Shown here: positions 1-12,403 of the stretch, piece after piece | Layout: the number at the start of each line of letters is the position of its first letter | Numbering within the stretch: the first letter of the stretch is position 1 | Assembly: GCA_037043015.1 (NCBI GenBank) | Contig: CM073324.1 | Location: 10,189,013-10,253,012 of the forward strand | From: Bryum argenteum | Lineage: Eukaryota; Streptophyta; Bryopsida; Bryales; Bryaceae | Length of the DNA: 64,000 bases | Direction of reading: 5' to 3' | Notes under the pieces: generated by a model | What the model saw: only the letters and a program-made list of their open reading frames with translations | Told to the model about the DNA's origin: nothing | Databases searched by the model: none | Made by a program: the position numbers and the translations under genes

Positions 1-177
1 GCTCAACCCAAATGGTGGTAGAAGGCCGTCCGAGATTTGCTGTCGAACCCATTTTGCAGTTAACTGCACGCTTGCTTCTCCCAGCGACCTATCCTCTGCT
101 GGTTGATACACGGCCTCGGCCGTGTTGGCTTCTTCCTCATTTACGACCGGGTACGGAAACTTGGTCATCCTCTCACG

Positions 178-1207
178 TCACAATTGGGCTGACAAAATAG
201 CTTGAAACTTCATCGTCTTCCTCCTCCGGCCCGACCAGTCTGTCGTGTACCCGTCCGAGCTAGCCGTCTCCCCCATCTTAGAGATCTGTCTCCCAAGGAA
301 TCCGTGACGGACGGCTTGCCGATGATGAACTCTCTTGCTCCCCATCAACCAAAGTGCTTTTGACAAATACAACCACGGCCTTCCCAAAGCAGATGGGGAA
401 CGGTTGCCCAATGCCGACCCTGATGATGACGAAGTTGAGCAAGTACGTGAACTTGCTGATCCGGACGGGTACGCAGTGATAACCGTCCTCACTGGAATCA
501 CCCTCGTCGATCGGCCATTCTCGAGTACTTGCTTGGTCGGCTCGAAGTTTGTGAAGCCGAGTTCGTGTGCAGTGTCTTCCAAAGATTATGTTGACACCGG
601 ACCCCCCGTCTACTCGGAACTTTCTTGATCATGCAGACCTCCACTTCAACTTCAATTTAGGGGCTCCATGATCTTCCGTCCCCGTGTAGTTTACGGTCGC
701 CACGGCCGGAAGTTTGATCCGACGTTGACGCTTCTTCGTCCAAGCGTCCTTGAGCAGCTTTTGATAATTAATATTATCATGCAGCAATTGCCCAAATGTG
801 ACGTTCGCCATCTGATTCTTAATGTCCTGGACTATGTCGTATTCGTCCACCTTCAAACGAGGACTAATCACGATGGGGACGTCATTGAACTTCACTGTTC
901 GGCCGGCTGATTCCGTCCTCGGGATACCGTCCTGCTCCTCTTCATCGGCTATGTCACCTAACGAGTCCCTGATTTCTGCACTAATATCTACGTCTAATGC
1001 ACTTGCTTCCACCCCCTTTTCAAAGGTGGCCGTACTGTCAACTACTGGGACGGGTGGATTATCTGAATCCGTCCCAGGTGTACTGCTTCTACTGGATCTC
1101 CTCTTGCTTCTCCTATTTTTCCTACGACTATGGCGTGACTCTTTCTGCGTGGAGCTTCGGGTGGCCACTCTGAATACGTCCTCTCCGTCCGCCTGCTCCA
1201 CAGCCAA
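178..1207 (-). pseudogene. gypsy pol N-terminal / protease region remnant
   Basis: This lies immediately downstream of gag on the minus strand. Its first 192 codons (1207-629) are charged and end in a region (GRTVKFNDVPIVISPRL) typical of the Gag-protease linker in plant gypsy elements. I cannot point to an unambiguous D(S/T)GA protease active site in the remaining sequence, and the frame changes near 600. The pol assignment therefore rests on position. Reverse transcriptase would lie to the left, outside the window. Confidence 0.45.
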
Positions 1208-1210
1208 ACA

Positions 1211-2822
1211 TCATTTATCTGGCCTTTCCGTCCCGGCCGTATGCGCGTAGTTGAGGCCGGTCTGCTCTCTCGGTAAGATCTGGACGTGTTTGACCGGTGC
1301 TTTCTGAACTTCCGGCTCCGGGCAATCCTTTGCTACGTGTCCCCACTTTCCGCAATTTTGACACGGTAGTGGTAGCGGAGCTCCTCCTCCCACTTCCTTC
1401 TTCCATGGGCAATTATTTGCATAATGTTCCCCACTGCCATAGAGGAAGCAGAATCCGACCTGCGTGCGTGGCCCAGTGTACGTGCTTGGAGTCGCTTGCC
1501 CAGCCGTCCGAGGTACTGTGGCCGGCCTCGCCTGAGGTTTACCTCTGCCGTACGATTGTTGAATCTGAAAAACCAGCTCGTCCATCTCTGCTGATTCTTC
1601 ATCTTGCCATATGTCCTCCTCCGTGACGTACCGGACGTTCTTGACACGTTTTGGGCATTCTGTAGCAAAATGCCCCTGCCCACCGCACAAGACGCAGAAC
1701 ACATTTGCCCTAGAGACCGGAATCATCTTCCTTGGTTTCCGCTCTTCGAGATTTAACTCGATGGCTTCAAGAGTCTCCGGATGCCTTTTAACGTCTTCTT
1801 TGATTCGTCATCTTCCTTCTTTACCTTTGATGCAAAGCGTGCACTACGATCCCGCTCCAATCTGAGGTCCTTGCACTTGTGCGGTCGTCTTGACGATTCC
1901 GGCCTCCTCTGGGGAAGAGGATTCCGGCTCGAGTCGTATTCGATCCGCCTCGCTGCACTTCCCGGCTCGATTCATCCGAACTCCTATGCCGTCTTCCTCT
2001 GCGTCGTCTTTGCCTCCTTCTCTTTCTCTTTCTTCTTCTTCTCGGCCTTAGGACGGATGTTCGCAGATTTGCGTAATTTTCATAATTTCGAGCGGACTCC
2101 ATAGCTTCGCGTAGTGTGGCCGGCCTAGTTTGGCGGATCTGAATCCCATCTCTTCCGCAATCCGCCACATACCAAGCAATCAAATCTTTGGGGCGACATT
2201 GTCCGTCAACTTCGGATCGAAGTGCCTTCACTCACCGGCCGTACTTCCGGATCGCTCATCCGACCCGAGGTAGATCTTGGCCGAGTTGCCCCAACGCACG
2301 GTCTTCTCCTCCGGCCTCTCTAAAAGTTCGCAAGAACAATGGAATGAGAGTATTCCAATTTGTTCTTTCTGCTACCTCCAGATCTTGATACCACCTCAGT
2401 GCTTCTCCCTTCAACAATCCTTGAAAAATCCGATGTTTAGAATCCGGAGTCTCTTCGTTAGCATTCGCTGTGGCCTCGAATTCGCAATACCAATCATCCA
2501 CGTCCGTCTTCCCAGTTCCTCTGAACTTTTTGTATTTTAGCCGGTTGTGGGGTGCCATCTCAACCTCTTCTTGTTCTGGCTCCCTCCTTCCCGCCTGTTC
2601 GGGATCCGGAACCAAGAAGGTTACTTCCGGCATTGATTCTTCTATTCTTGTGTTCACCGTCCTCCTGTCCAAGGACACGTACACAATACCTCCTTCCTCT
2701 CGTGAACTGGATGCCGCGTTCGTACGTAGGACGGCTGCTAGAGTACTCACACCTTCTGACCTTCTAGCACCAATCCGGACAGACCTCCTTACGTCCTGCA
2801 CCTCTTGTGCCTTCTGACTCAT
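1211..2822 (-). pseudogene. gag: gypsy Gag polyprotein (capsid plus three zinc knuckles), frame-broken
   Basis: Gag packages retrotransposon RNA. The N-terminal piece (2822-2256) carries a capsid-like region with the plant Gag signatures DVDDWYCEFEATA and GEALRWYQDLE. The next piece (2231-1821) continues it and ends in an Arg/Lys-rich stretch. The last piece (1726-1211) has two canonical CX2CX4HX4C knuckles, CVLCGGQGHFATEC and CQNCGKWGHVAKDC. Between them lies a third, degenerate knuckle, CFLYGSGEHYANNC, where the second Cys is Tyr. The pieces are separated by a reading-frame change near 2250 and another between 1821 and 1726. The start follows a short leader after the primer site. Gag identity is clear; one intact protein is not present. 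Confidence 0.75.
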
Positions 2823-2995
2823 AAAGAAGTAACTAGGTAACTCTCTAGTACTTCATTTACAACAATAGAAACCGACCTGCACTTGCAGCTTCTGTATCTA
2901 CGCAGAACTATCCTCACAAGTAGGCCGGATAAAGAATACGTCCTATCCGAATCCGTCCTCACGTACTAACACTACCACTCGGTCAGCTGTTAGAA

Positions 2996-3013
2996 TCCCC
3001 GGCAGCGGCGCCA
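2996..3013 (-). other. primer binding site, tRNA-Asp type
   Basis: On the minus strand it reads TGGCGCCGCTGCCGGGGA. This is complementary to the 3' end of plant tRNA-Asp apart from one position. It sits 12 bases inside the inferred LTR edge at 3026 and fixes the element's orientation. Confidence 0.8.
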
Positions 3014-3025
3014 AAAATTTTTACA

Positions 3026-3533
3026 TGTCGGATGCCATGTATTCACTTTATCTTCCCTTACACGTTTATTGGTGTAAAACCCGTGTTCGGTGACTCGTGT
3101 ATCGTTCCGGGGATTCTCGGCTGACCAAGGCAAGTAGTGCTAAAACAACCAAACCCACAAACGTTCCTAGTCCCAACTTATGTTTTAGCCTTGCGGGGCA
3201 AGGGTATCCCTTTGCAAGAGGGGATGCACAAAGACTCTTTCCTTATATTTATCGTGGCGGAAACTTCCACACTTAGACTCTCTACACACACACACACACA
3301 CAAAGGCACACATTACGTCCTCACAACTAATCCGTCCTATCCGTCCGAACTAGCGCAGTCACGCAGCCGCCCCCTGGTTATCCTATCACCCTTACTACAA
3401 TGACAGACTCCAAGAGCTCGAATCCGGCTAGAAGACGCCTACACGTATTCTCAGTCGGGGTTGTCGACGACCGGACGGGGGCGACCGGTCGACCATGGTC
3501 CGGTCGTCCTCGGCCCCTGGACTGTCGGTGACA
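3026..3533 (-). repeat. LTR of the tRNA-Asp-primed gypsy element (outer edge uncertain)
   Basis: The inner edge is placed where TGTCGG begins on the plus strand, 12 bp from the primer site. The outer edge is placed at GGTGACA (3527-3533), which gives matching TGTC...GACA termini. No second LTR is visible in the window to confirm the length, so the outer edge could be wrong. It contains an (AC)n tract. Confidence 0.4.
3284..3302. repeat. (AC)n microsatellite
   Basis: An uninterrupted run of about nine AC dinucleotides lies within the LTR. Confidence 0.9.
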
Positions 3534-4060
3534 TAACGGGTTTTTATAATTTACTTGGGGTAAATTACCGTCGGCCGCCGGCCGACCGCACTTTTCCATC
3601 CGATCCTTTGACCAGCCGACCGCACTCCGTCCGACGTTGCCGACCGACCGCACTTCGTCCGACGCTTGGACCGCCGACCGGTGGCGGGACCGGCGTTCCC
3701 TAGGCCGACCGGTGTGCGGACCGGCGAGGTCGGCCGCCGACCGTTAGCGGACCGGCGAGGTCGGGCGCCGACCGTTAGCGGACGGGCGAGGTCGGGCCCG
3801 GCCGACCGGGTGACGACGACCGTCGAGGTCGGCCGCCGACCGGGGTGACGACCGTCGAGGTCGGCCGCTGACCGGGGTGACGACCGGCGAGGTCGGCCGC
3901 CGTCGCCGTAGCGGTCCAAGGATCAGGCTGGCCGTCGCCGTGGCGGTCCGGGGGTCGGGCTGGCGGTCGCCGTGGCTGTCGGGGGTCGGACCGGCGGTCG
4001 GCAAGGCCGTTGGATCGGTCGGCGGTCGATCTGACTGCCTGCAGTGGCTCTTTAAACTTG
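3534..4060. repeat. GC-rich iterated GGTCGGCCGCCGACC-type DNA, left outer arm
   Basis: A very GC-rich stretch made of repeated short units such as GAGGTCGGCCGCCGACCG and GGCGGTCGCCGTGGC. Its right part (about 3900-4045) is the reverse complement of 9180-9330, so it forms the outermost arm of the inverted-repeat complex. Open frames on both strands are products of the repetition and are not called as genes. Confidence 0.6.
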
Positions 4061-4352
4061 AAATGCCCCTAACTTAGTCAAAACTTATCCGAATCGAACA
4101 TTTAAGATGTTTTTTGACATCTACAGAACATGTACATGCCAAAAAACATCTTAAACGTCCAATTTGGATACGTTTTGACGAAGTTATAGACCTTTGAAGG
4201 TTTGACGGCCTTTGAAGGCCTATAACTTTGTCAAAACTAATCCAAATTGTGCATTTAAGATGTTTTTTGGCATCTACATGTTTTGCAGATGTCAAAAAAC
4301 ATCTTAAATAAGCAATTCGGATAATTTTTGACGAAGTTATGGGCATTTGAAG
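4061..4352 (+). repeat. hairpin module, copy 1
   Basis: A ~292-bp unit made of four related ~57-bp segments in alternating orientation. Each has a core AAGATGTTTTTTGRCATCT and a flank AACTTCGTCAAAA. Adjacent segments pair with each other, so the transcript would fold into two strong stem-loops. The same unit recurs inverted at 5886-6178 and direct at 8866-9158. Function is unknown; it could be a foldback or MITE-like terminal unit. Confidence 0.8.
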
Positions 4353-4552
4353 TTTGAAGAGCCAATGCAGGCAATCAGATCGACCTACGACCGATGTGCC
4401 GACCGATTCAACGGCCGGCGACCGATTCGACGGCCATACCCGGTCGGCCCACCCAACCTTCTTCTTTCAACACCCCTTCTCTTCCTAACTTCCCTTCCTC
4501 CCTCCCCCTCCCAAATGCTTGACTTTTGTGACAAATGAAAGGATCGTTGAGA
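4353..4552 (+). repeat. inverted-repeat arm of element alpha, left
   Basis: Near-identical reverse complement of 5684-5885. It runs from the hairpin module through GACCGATTCAACGGCC-like DNA to a pyrimidine-rich stretch and ends at GGATCGTTGAGA. Confidence 0.8.
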
Positions 4553-5683
4553 CTTACTGTTTTAGGACGTACAATCTAACATATATAGGCCTAATTGGGA
4601 AATTTCTGATACTTGTATTAATAGTCAAAAGAATGTCCGAAAGATTCTCTTGCAAGAAGGACCATATCCCTAAAGGAGAAGCTCTAGAGTGACCTCCAAG
4701 ACGGCCATATCTCAAATCCGCAAACACGTTTTTTTTTTAATTTGATTTTGGGAAATCCAACCGTAGGGTCTTGTTCATAACGGTTGAATTAGTCCACCCA
4801 TCAATTTTTATTAGATTTCACTGTACGGATCTTGAGATATATTGAGTCAAATTTTCAGTTTTTGTAAAAAACATCATATCTTTTTCAAGCAAATTGACCC
4901 GATTCGGGTCAAACTCTCCTTTAGGGGTTAAGGGGTATACTTATGGGTATACATATAAACTATTGAACTTAATAGTTTCATTTTTGAGTTTTTAATTTTA
5001 GTTTTTGGAGAGTGGTGCAAAATTAAGTTGTTAGAGTGAAACAAAGGAATGAAATTTGGGGGAAGGGGGCGGTAGATGTAAATTACAAAGGAAAGAAAAA
5101 ACATTAATATTTAATAGGAAGATACTTGCAAATTCAAAAATTAAATAAATTGGGAATTTAAGAAGATAATTAAGGCAAGAAGACAAACTTTTGAAATTAA
5201 AGTTTTAAGTAAAATAGCATACAAATTTACATTATATAGGAGGGTTACATGTTAATTAAAATTGAAAGGCAATAAATCAAAATTAGAAGTTGAGGTTGCT
5301 TGGGACAAGATTTAAAATACTAGCGTTGGTAGATAGAAATTAAAACACAAGGTAGGGATAGAGTAGGAATTAAACAAATCTAATTTGCTATCTTGGCTGG
5401 ATTTTCTCCTCTTCTTCCTCATCTATGTCAAGAAGGACCTGACACAATTCTATTTAATTTTTTGTAGGTTGTGACTAATGTGACTAATGCCCTTTTGTAC
5501 CTTATTCACACAAGTCGTAATTACTAAATCACCTCCATCTCTCATACGTAGACCACATAGTATTTTGGGTTTTTTATAGATTATAGACTACGTAAACCAC
5601 GTTCCGGTAAATGTTTGTGCCTATTGAACAATTTGACAATTTATTACAATTATTAGATTGCATTAACTTCCAACTTTCAACGA
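4553..5683. other. AT-rich core of inverted-repeat element alpha, no gene seen
   Basis: About 1.1 kb of AT-rich DNA without a credible open frame or recognisable domain. A CCAACCGTAGGGTCTTG-type phrase near 4760 recurs in diverged form near 8158 in the core of element beta, suggesting related origins. Confidence 0.6.
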
Positions 5684-5885
5684 TCTCAACGATCCTTTCA
5701 TTTGTCACGAAAGTCAAGCATTTGGGAGGGGGGGGGAGGAAGGGAAGTTAGGAAGAGAAGGGGTATTGAAAGAAGAAGGTTGGGTGGGCCGACCGGGTGT
5801 GGCCGTCGAATCGGTCGCCGGCCGTTGAATCGGTCGGCACATCGGTCGGAGGTCGATCTGATTGCCTGCATTGGCTCTTCAAACT
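5684..5885 (-). repeat. inverted-repeat arm of element alpha, right
   Basis: Reverse complement of 4353-4552 with a few substitutions. It includes a G-tract (about 5730-5740) matching the C-rich tract on the left. Confidence 0.8.
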
Positions 5886-6178
5886 TCAAATGCCCATAAC
5901 TTCGTCAAAAATTATCCGAATTGCTTATTTAAGATGTTTTTTGACATCTGCAAAACATGTAGATGCCAAAAAACATCTTAAATGCACAATTTGGATTAGT
6001 TTTGACAAAGTTATAGGCCTTCAAAGGCCGTCAAACCTTCAAAGGTCTATAACTTCGTCAAAACGTATCCAAATTGGACGTTTAAGATGTTTTTTGGCAT
6101 GTACATGTTCTGTAGATGTCAAAAAACATCTTAAATGTTCGATTCGGATAAGTTTTGACTAAGTTAGGGCATTTCAAG
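5886..6178 (-). repeat. hairpin module, copy 2 (inverted)
   Basis: The same four-segment hairpin unit as at 4061-4352, in reverse orientation. It serves as the right end of element alpha and the left end of element beta at once. Confidence 0.8.
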
Positions 6179-6501
6179 TTTCTGCAGGCAGTCACATCGG
6201 CCGCCGACCGATTTGCCGACCGATCCAACGACCGCCGACCGATCCTACGGCCCACACCCGGTCGGCCTCTAGCACTCCCCTCTCTCCCTCTCCCTCTCTC
6301 ACTCACGAGCCCTTCCTCTCCTCTTCTTCAATGTATTCCTCCTCTTCAATGTATTTAAGAACTTTCTATTTCGAGGACCTGACATCATATTCTCAGCCTA
6401 ATTCAAGGCATGGACCCACGTGCCATATTCTTTGGGGAATGTCAAGAAGATTTTATTGTAATCTATGAGAATGTTTTATTTGAATAATCTTATGGGCTTG
6501 G
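6179..6501 (+). repeat. inverted-repeat arm of element beta, left
   Basis: Reverse complement of 8551-8865, containing GACCGATCCAACGACCG-like DNA, a CT-rich stretch and the phrase GGACCCACGTGCCATATTC. Confidence 0.75.
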
Positions 6502-8550
6502 ATATGAAAAATAGAACTTTTATGTATAGGTCCACTTTGTTCATATGAATTTTAGTTTTCACTATTCATGAACCATTCGACATGCTCAACGAGTAAAATG
6601 TCCACATGTTTTCATAGAATTTGCAATTTCTTCATATTGACATATGATAATGAAAAAGAATGTGGTCTTTATTTTTTAACAAATTTAACCATCTTTTGTC
6701 CGCCTTTCGTAATGGGTCATTCTTTTTTAAGGGTTGGAGTGAACATGTATTGGTGAAGAAAAATTGTAGTATTCCAAAATTATGTTACTTCACCTTTCAA
6801 AGAGCAACTTGAAGTAAATTCTATGAAACGTATGGAAGAAATTTAAGCATGCACTAAATTGGAAGGCTAGTAGCATTCATACAATTGTGTGAAATAAATA
6901 GATATATAAAATAAAACTTCCAATGTAAATTCGTATAACCCAAATTCAATAGACATGTGTATAAACTAGTATATGCTAATATTTGTTTTTCGAGTGCCTA
7001 ATAGGATTCAAAGATTACATTTCTATAAGACTTTCCTATATATATAACAAGTTACATAGTGGCAATGTGTAAACTTAGACTATGCATTTATCGTTTTTGG
7101 TCAATGTTCATAAGTTCCACACAAGAATGATTCTTTTCCACATTTATGGCCTATGTTATTTTTTGTTTATGTATAAAATGATCTATTTTTGAGTTTTTAT
7201 TTTATCAATTCTTGTTATTACAAGAAACTCCATTTTGACATAATTTACATGTATATTGGAAATATTTGACAGTACAACTTACGGATTATATTTTAAACGT
7301 TCAATATATTGCACCTTGTAATATTCTTTCATATAAAATTCTAATCCTACATTACTTTATTAATGTACATCATGTACCCTATAATTTTTTATAATATATT
7401 TTTGTTAGCATTCTTGGATTATGATTAAACTTGAGTTTTATCTAAGTGTAAGATTTTCTAATTATATTGCGTACATAATAATTTTTTATCTTCTCTAGTA
7501 TGATTTCTCTTCACATTATAATTAGAATACTTTTTAAATGACTTATACAAAGCAAATAAGAATTTGTTTCTATTTTCTATTATTCCATGATAATAAATAA
7601 TAATAATTTTGACCGAAGCCAAATAAAATTTCAAAAAACTACTAGTTTTATAATATATAGCATTGGAATATTAGTATACTTGTTCCTATAGTTGTAAACT
7701 CATATGTTATTTTAATACGCAATTGGATAATATTAACTTCAATTGATTGATATGGCGATCAAATTTGTATTGAATAAGAATATTCTTTGTAGAAGCCTCT
7801 TCTTAGCCTCAATTAGATACTTTCTATTCATCTTGTTCGACCCCTATAATATTTAGCATTTTTGTCAAAGGACTTTAAAAACTTACACTCAAATACTAAA
7901 TGCCCCCCGGGTTGAATTTGAATATGAGGCATGTTCCTAAAATTCCTTCTTTGGACAAAAGGAAAGAAAAGGTAAAATTCTTTATATTTTCTTTTTACAG
8001 TTGTAAAACTATAATATGCGTTAAATAGTAAGTAACATCTTATTGATCTTCATTATCCCCTAAAGATCCTTGATACAAAATTGTCTAAATTATCAAGAAG
8101 AACCTTCTTCTACTTCAGGCCCAAAGAAACTCAATCTAAGGATTAATAAGAAGATCCAACCGTAGGATCTTGAAGTTAACTTGACCCTTTACTCGAATGT
8201 CGAATTTGAACCATTGATATTTCTCCAATTTTGAGATTATAATGGTCAAAGTTGGCTGAATTTTTCCTCATGGAAATCCCAAAAAGCCATTTCGGCTTTC
8301 TTGGATCTTTAGGGGTTATTAGAGTATGTGAATTATTGAGAAATTAGCAAAAGTGGCTTGAGTCTAGTTTATGTCTTAGTTCAAATAGAGAGACTTTAAT
8401 TCCTAAAGATCCTTGATGCAAAATTGCCTATATTCTCCACAATAATATTCTTCTACTTGAGGCCTAAAAGCCTCAATTCAAGCATTATATAGAAGACTCA
8501 ACCGTAGGATCTTAAGGTCACATGTCAAATTTCAACCTTTCATATATCTC
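6502..8550. other. AT-rich core of element beta, no gene seen
   Basis: About 2 kb of strongly AT-rich DNA. The longest open frames are about 60 codons with no recognisable domain. Two phrases near 8158 and 8498 (CAACCGTAGGATCTT) are diverged direct repeats. Confidence 0.6.
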
Positions 8551-8865
8551 CAAGGCCATATGATTATTCAAATAAAACATTCTCATAGATTACAATGAAA
8601 TCTTCTTAACATTCCCCAAAGAATATGGCACGTGGGTCCATGCCTTGAATTAGGCAAAGAATTTAATGTCTGATCCCCAAAATAGAAAGTTCATAAATGC
8701 GTTGAAGGAGAGGAAGAAGAGGAGAGGAAGGGCTTGTGAGTGAGAGAGGGGAGAGGGAGAGGGGAGTGCTAGAGGCCGACCGGGTGTGGGCCGTAGGATC
8801 GGTCGGCGGTCGTTGGATCGGTCGGCAAATCGGTCGGCGGCCGATGTGACTGCCTGCAGAAACTT
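8551..8865 (-). repeat. inverted-repeat arm of element beta, right
   Basis: Reverse complement of 6179-6501 with small indels, notably in the CT/GA-rich tract. Confidence 0.75.
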
Positions 8866-9158
8866 GAAATGCCCCTAACTTAGTCACAACTTATCCGAAT
8901 CGAACATTTAAGATGTTTTTTGACATCTACAGAACATGTACATGCCAAAAAACATCTTAAACGTCCAATTTGGATACATTTTGACGAAGTTATAGACCTT
9001 TGAAGGTTTGACGGCCTTTGAAGGCCTATAACTTTGTCAAAACTAATCCAAATTGTGCATTTAAGATGTTTTTTGGCATCTACATGTTTTGCAGATGTCA
9101 AAAAACATCTTAAATAAGCAATTCGGATAATTTTTGACGAAGTTATGGGCATTTGAAG
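8866..9158 (+). repeat. hairpin module, copy 3
   Basis: Same orientation as copy 1 and nearly identical to it. It is followed by the right outer GC-rich arm. Confidence 0.8.
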
Positions 9159-9587
9159 TTTGAAGAGCCAATGCAGGCAATCAGATCGACCTCCGACCGA
9201 TCCGACGGCCTTGCCGACCGCCGGTCCGACCCCCGGACCGCCACGGCGACGGCCAGCCCGACTCCCGGACCGCCATGGCGACGGCCAGCCCGACCCCCGA
9301 CCGCCATGGCGACGGCCAGCCCGACTCCCCGATCTGTCGGCCGCGCCCGGATCCGACGGCCGTCGGGCATGCAGACGGCGGCCCGATCCAACGGCCTGCA
9401 AGCGCCTGGAATTGATCCGACGGCCATGATCTACTGCGGTCGGCCGCCGTCCGATCTGACGGAGCGACCGGAGGCCGGTCGTTCAGACCGGGGATCAAAT
9501 TTTGACGGCTGAGATGTGGCCAGGTGGATGATCCAACGACCCCAGAAGTTACCAGGGACCGGGGTAACTCCCATTTACCCCCCGGAC
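9159..9587. repeat. GC-rich right outer arm of the inverted-repeat complex
   Basis: Contains iterated GCCATGGCGACGGCCAGCCC units that are the reverse complement of those at about 3900-4045. It ends at CGGAC (9583-9587), the target duplication of the young retrotransposon. Confidence 0.6.
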
Positions 9588-12403
9588 TGTCGCGACCCTA
9601 ATTACTCCAACTCTTCTTTTTCTTAGTGAGCCTTACTTGGTAGCGGAATCACGGCTCACTTAGTTGGTAGCAACCGGCCACGACTTTGCTAACACTTGCA
9701 TGTGCCCCACACATACAATGTTAGCACCATTCTAAGTCAAGGTGTCCAACCCACCTTGACTCCATAACTCATTATCCGGTACTCATTACCCGGAACTCCC
9801 ATCAACACATGGGTATGCCAACCCGGAACTCCCACCAACACATGGGCATGCCACTTGGTGGCACGGGGCGGCCTTCCACACATGTCCAAGCTCCCAAGGG
9901 TGCTACTAATCACCCCCGGAGCTAACCGCCCTTATCCATTTTCCAACTTCCCACTAGTCCCCTTCCACTCTTGTTTCTCACCCCATTCGGGACTTTGCCG
10001 GAATCCTCCCGGAATCCGGCACTAGTTTTCCCGGGGACTAGTTTGGAGCGGGACTCTTTCCAACCCAATGTTGCGGGATGCTCAAGAGCATCCCACAATG
10101 CCCAAGATGTAGAAGTGAGGCTTTCTCTCCATGTGTGAGCCAAAAAACCACTTTGGGGTGGCAATTGGTCACAAGGATCAAGATCACAAGAGAAATGAAG
10201 AAGGGAAGAAGGGAAACAAGGAGAGGATGAAGAACAAGGGAAAGAACAAGAAGAAACCACCGGCCGGATGCATTTTTAAGTACCCTTCAGATTCTAGGCC
10301 GCCATTTCTCCATCCTAGCTCGGAATTGGGCGTGCATTAGCTTTTTAGAAAGCCAACTTAATTGTGCATCTACCCTGAAAATCTCAAAAGCATAGGACAA
10401 AAAACCTAGGACTGATTGCCATTTGACTGGGCCTTGTTTTTATACCATCCGGCCGAGAACACCTTCAACACTACTGACTTTGGGAGGTGATTTCTCCCTC
10501 CCTACAGATCGGAATTGGACGAGCCATATACCAAAAGAAAGCTACTGAGGAGATCTACCAGCATCCCAAATCTCAATCGATTTGGACTGAAACCGAGGGA
10601 CTGATGGCTATTTGATCGAGAGGCACTTCCAAGGAGATGAGCAAATGACAACAATCTACAAGGAAGAGCAAAAACAAGGAAAGAGGGGAGCAAGAAGAGA
10701 GAGAAGGAGGCCCATGGCCTTCCTTCTCTTCACTAACTAAGCATTAGAAGAGGGAGAGGGAGAACACCAACATGAATCAATGAACAAGAGGGGAATGGAT
10801 TGATTGATTGATTATAGCTTGAAAACAAGCTCTTAAGTACAAATGGAGGAGCCGCCAAAGAGGCGGCTCACCCTAACCCTAAGGCCCTAATCTAAGGCCT
10901 CCATGGATGAATAACGCTCCATCCTCCATGGCGCTCCATCCTCCATGGCCCTCCACCTTGAAGAACCCCTACAAACGAATGTAACTCACAATTGCCACCA
11001 CAAAGTCAATTGGACAAGACCAAAACAATCAAGTCTCAAACACAAATATGAACACCCGAGGTTAATTGTGCAAGGCCAATGGTAAAACATCTAACTCTTA
11101 ATCAAGCAACTAACCCTATTTCTAATTAAGGATCCACTAGGGGGATTCATTCCTCCTCTAGTCCTTCCCCATCAAACTATGGATCCACTAGGGGGATTCA
11201 TTCCTCCTCTAGCCCTTCCACACTAAATCTAATCTAAAGCTTAAATAAATGCCAAACATCCTATCCAAGGCCTTACAACAACCATCCTCAAACATGCATA
11301 TTGTATTCAAAACTTAATTATCTTAATTTCACCAATCTACTTCAAAATGACATTTGCTAATTAACAATTCATTCATAAAAGTAACAAATAAACAATAACA
11401 TCAAAAGAGAGCAATAACATGCTCTCACACCATGCCTCACCTTCTTGAGCCATTCCCGGTCACTCCCGGGAACCGGCACTACTTATCACGGGGACTAACT
11501 TGGAGAGGGACACTTCCCAACCCCATGTTTAGAGATGCTCCAAAGCACTCTCCATTTTCCACAAGGTGCGGGAGTGAGGCCCCATCCCAAGCCTCACCCC
11601 TTCGAGCCACCCCGGCTCCTCAAGGCACCATGTGCAAGTGAGGAGGGAGACCACCCCTCCTCATAGTACTCTCTGGAGTCTTCGGTAGGCCCCCCCCTCT
11701 TGTGTTGAGGGGCCTTCCGTGACACACTTTTGTTTTGGAAGACCACCCGTTTTTGCCTTAGCCTCAAAAACGGGCCGTATCTTCTTCTCGGGCTAACTTG
11801 TAGCTCAGTTATCCAAATGGGACGTGCGATCCCATTTTCGACATCTACTCTTTGAGTAGATGTCAATGGACTCCTTACTTGTCCCAATCGGAGCTTGTAT
11901 GTGGGAGCTATGCTCCTCTGAACATTCGGGAGTCCCGGGAGGCAGCAGTCCCGGAGTCCCGAAGTCCCGATGCTTTGGAGAGCCATATCTCCCAAAGCAT
12001 TGCTTTGCTCCTCACGAGCCTTAGCATTTTGGAAAGCTCTTGTCCAGAGCTTTCCAAAGACATGCAACATGCCGCCATCCATGAGGGACGACATTTTGAG
12101 TCCCGAAAGGCAACACTCCCGAGTCCCGGAGTGTCCCGAACGCGCTCAACTTTGGAGAGTCATATCTCATGACTCACAACTCCAAATTGCGCGTTCTTTG
12201 GACCCATGGATGCGTGCTCAAACAAGGTTTCCAACCATGTAAGACACACCACCAAGTTCGTCCCGAGCACGACGCCATTGCGTGCTGTTTGCTCGGGACT
12301 CCCCTTGGTCACTTCACCTTGTCTCTTGCCAAGCCCGGGCGTCACTCCCGGGTCCTCTCGGCTCACCACGGTGTTCGGGCATCCTTTGGAAAGGGATGTG
12401 ACA
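9588..12403 (-). repeat. 3' LTR of the young retrotransposon (contains a nested insertion)
   Basis: Without the nested insertion (10134-11429 plus one 5-bp duplication) it is 1,515 bp, against 1,516 bp for the other LTR. It begins TGTCGCG and ends GTGACA. Confidence 0.9.
10134..11429. mobile_element. nested solo LTR inside the 3' LTR
   Basis: A 1,296-bp insertion with TGTGAG...CTCACA termini, flanked by the 5-bp duplication CCATG (10129-10133 and 11430-11434). The sister LTR shows the empty site CTCTCCATGCCTCACC at about 17644. It has no internal coding domain, so it fits a solo LTR of another family left by recombination. A non-autonomous LTR element is the alternative. Confidence 0.8.

Larger units (their letters stand above)
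1..3533 (-). mobile_element. Ty3/gypsy LTR retrotransposon, 5' part, cut by window edge
   Basis: Read on the minus strand this is LTR (3026-3533), tRNA-Asp-type primer site (2996-3013), gag (about 2822-1211) and the beginning of a protease/pol region that runs off the left window edge. Reverse transcriptase, RNase H and integrase are therefore outside the window. The primer site is the type known from plant Athila/Tat-like gypsy elements (established knowledge). Gag is broken by frame changes and a stop, so this copy looks decayed or contains consensus errors. The far LTR is not visible, so target duplications cannot be tested. Confidence 0.75.

Noticed and set aside
3551-4004. Arg/Pro-rich open frames in GC-rich DNA
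   Set aside because: Open on both strands within iterated GGTCGGC units; composition artefact.
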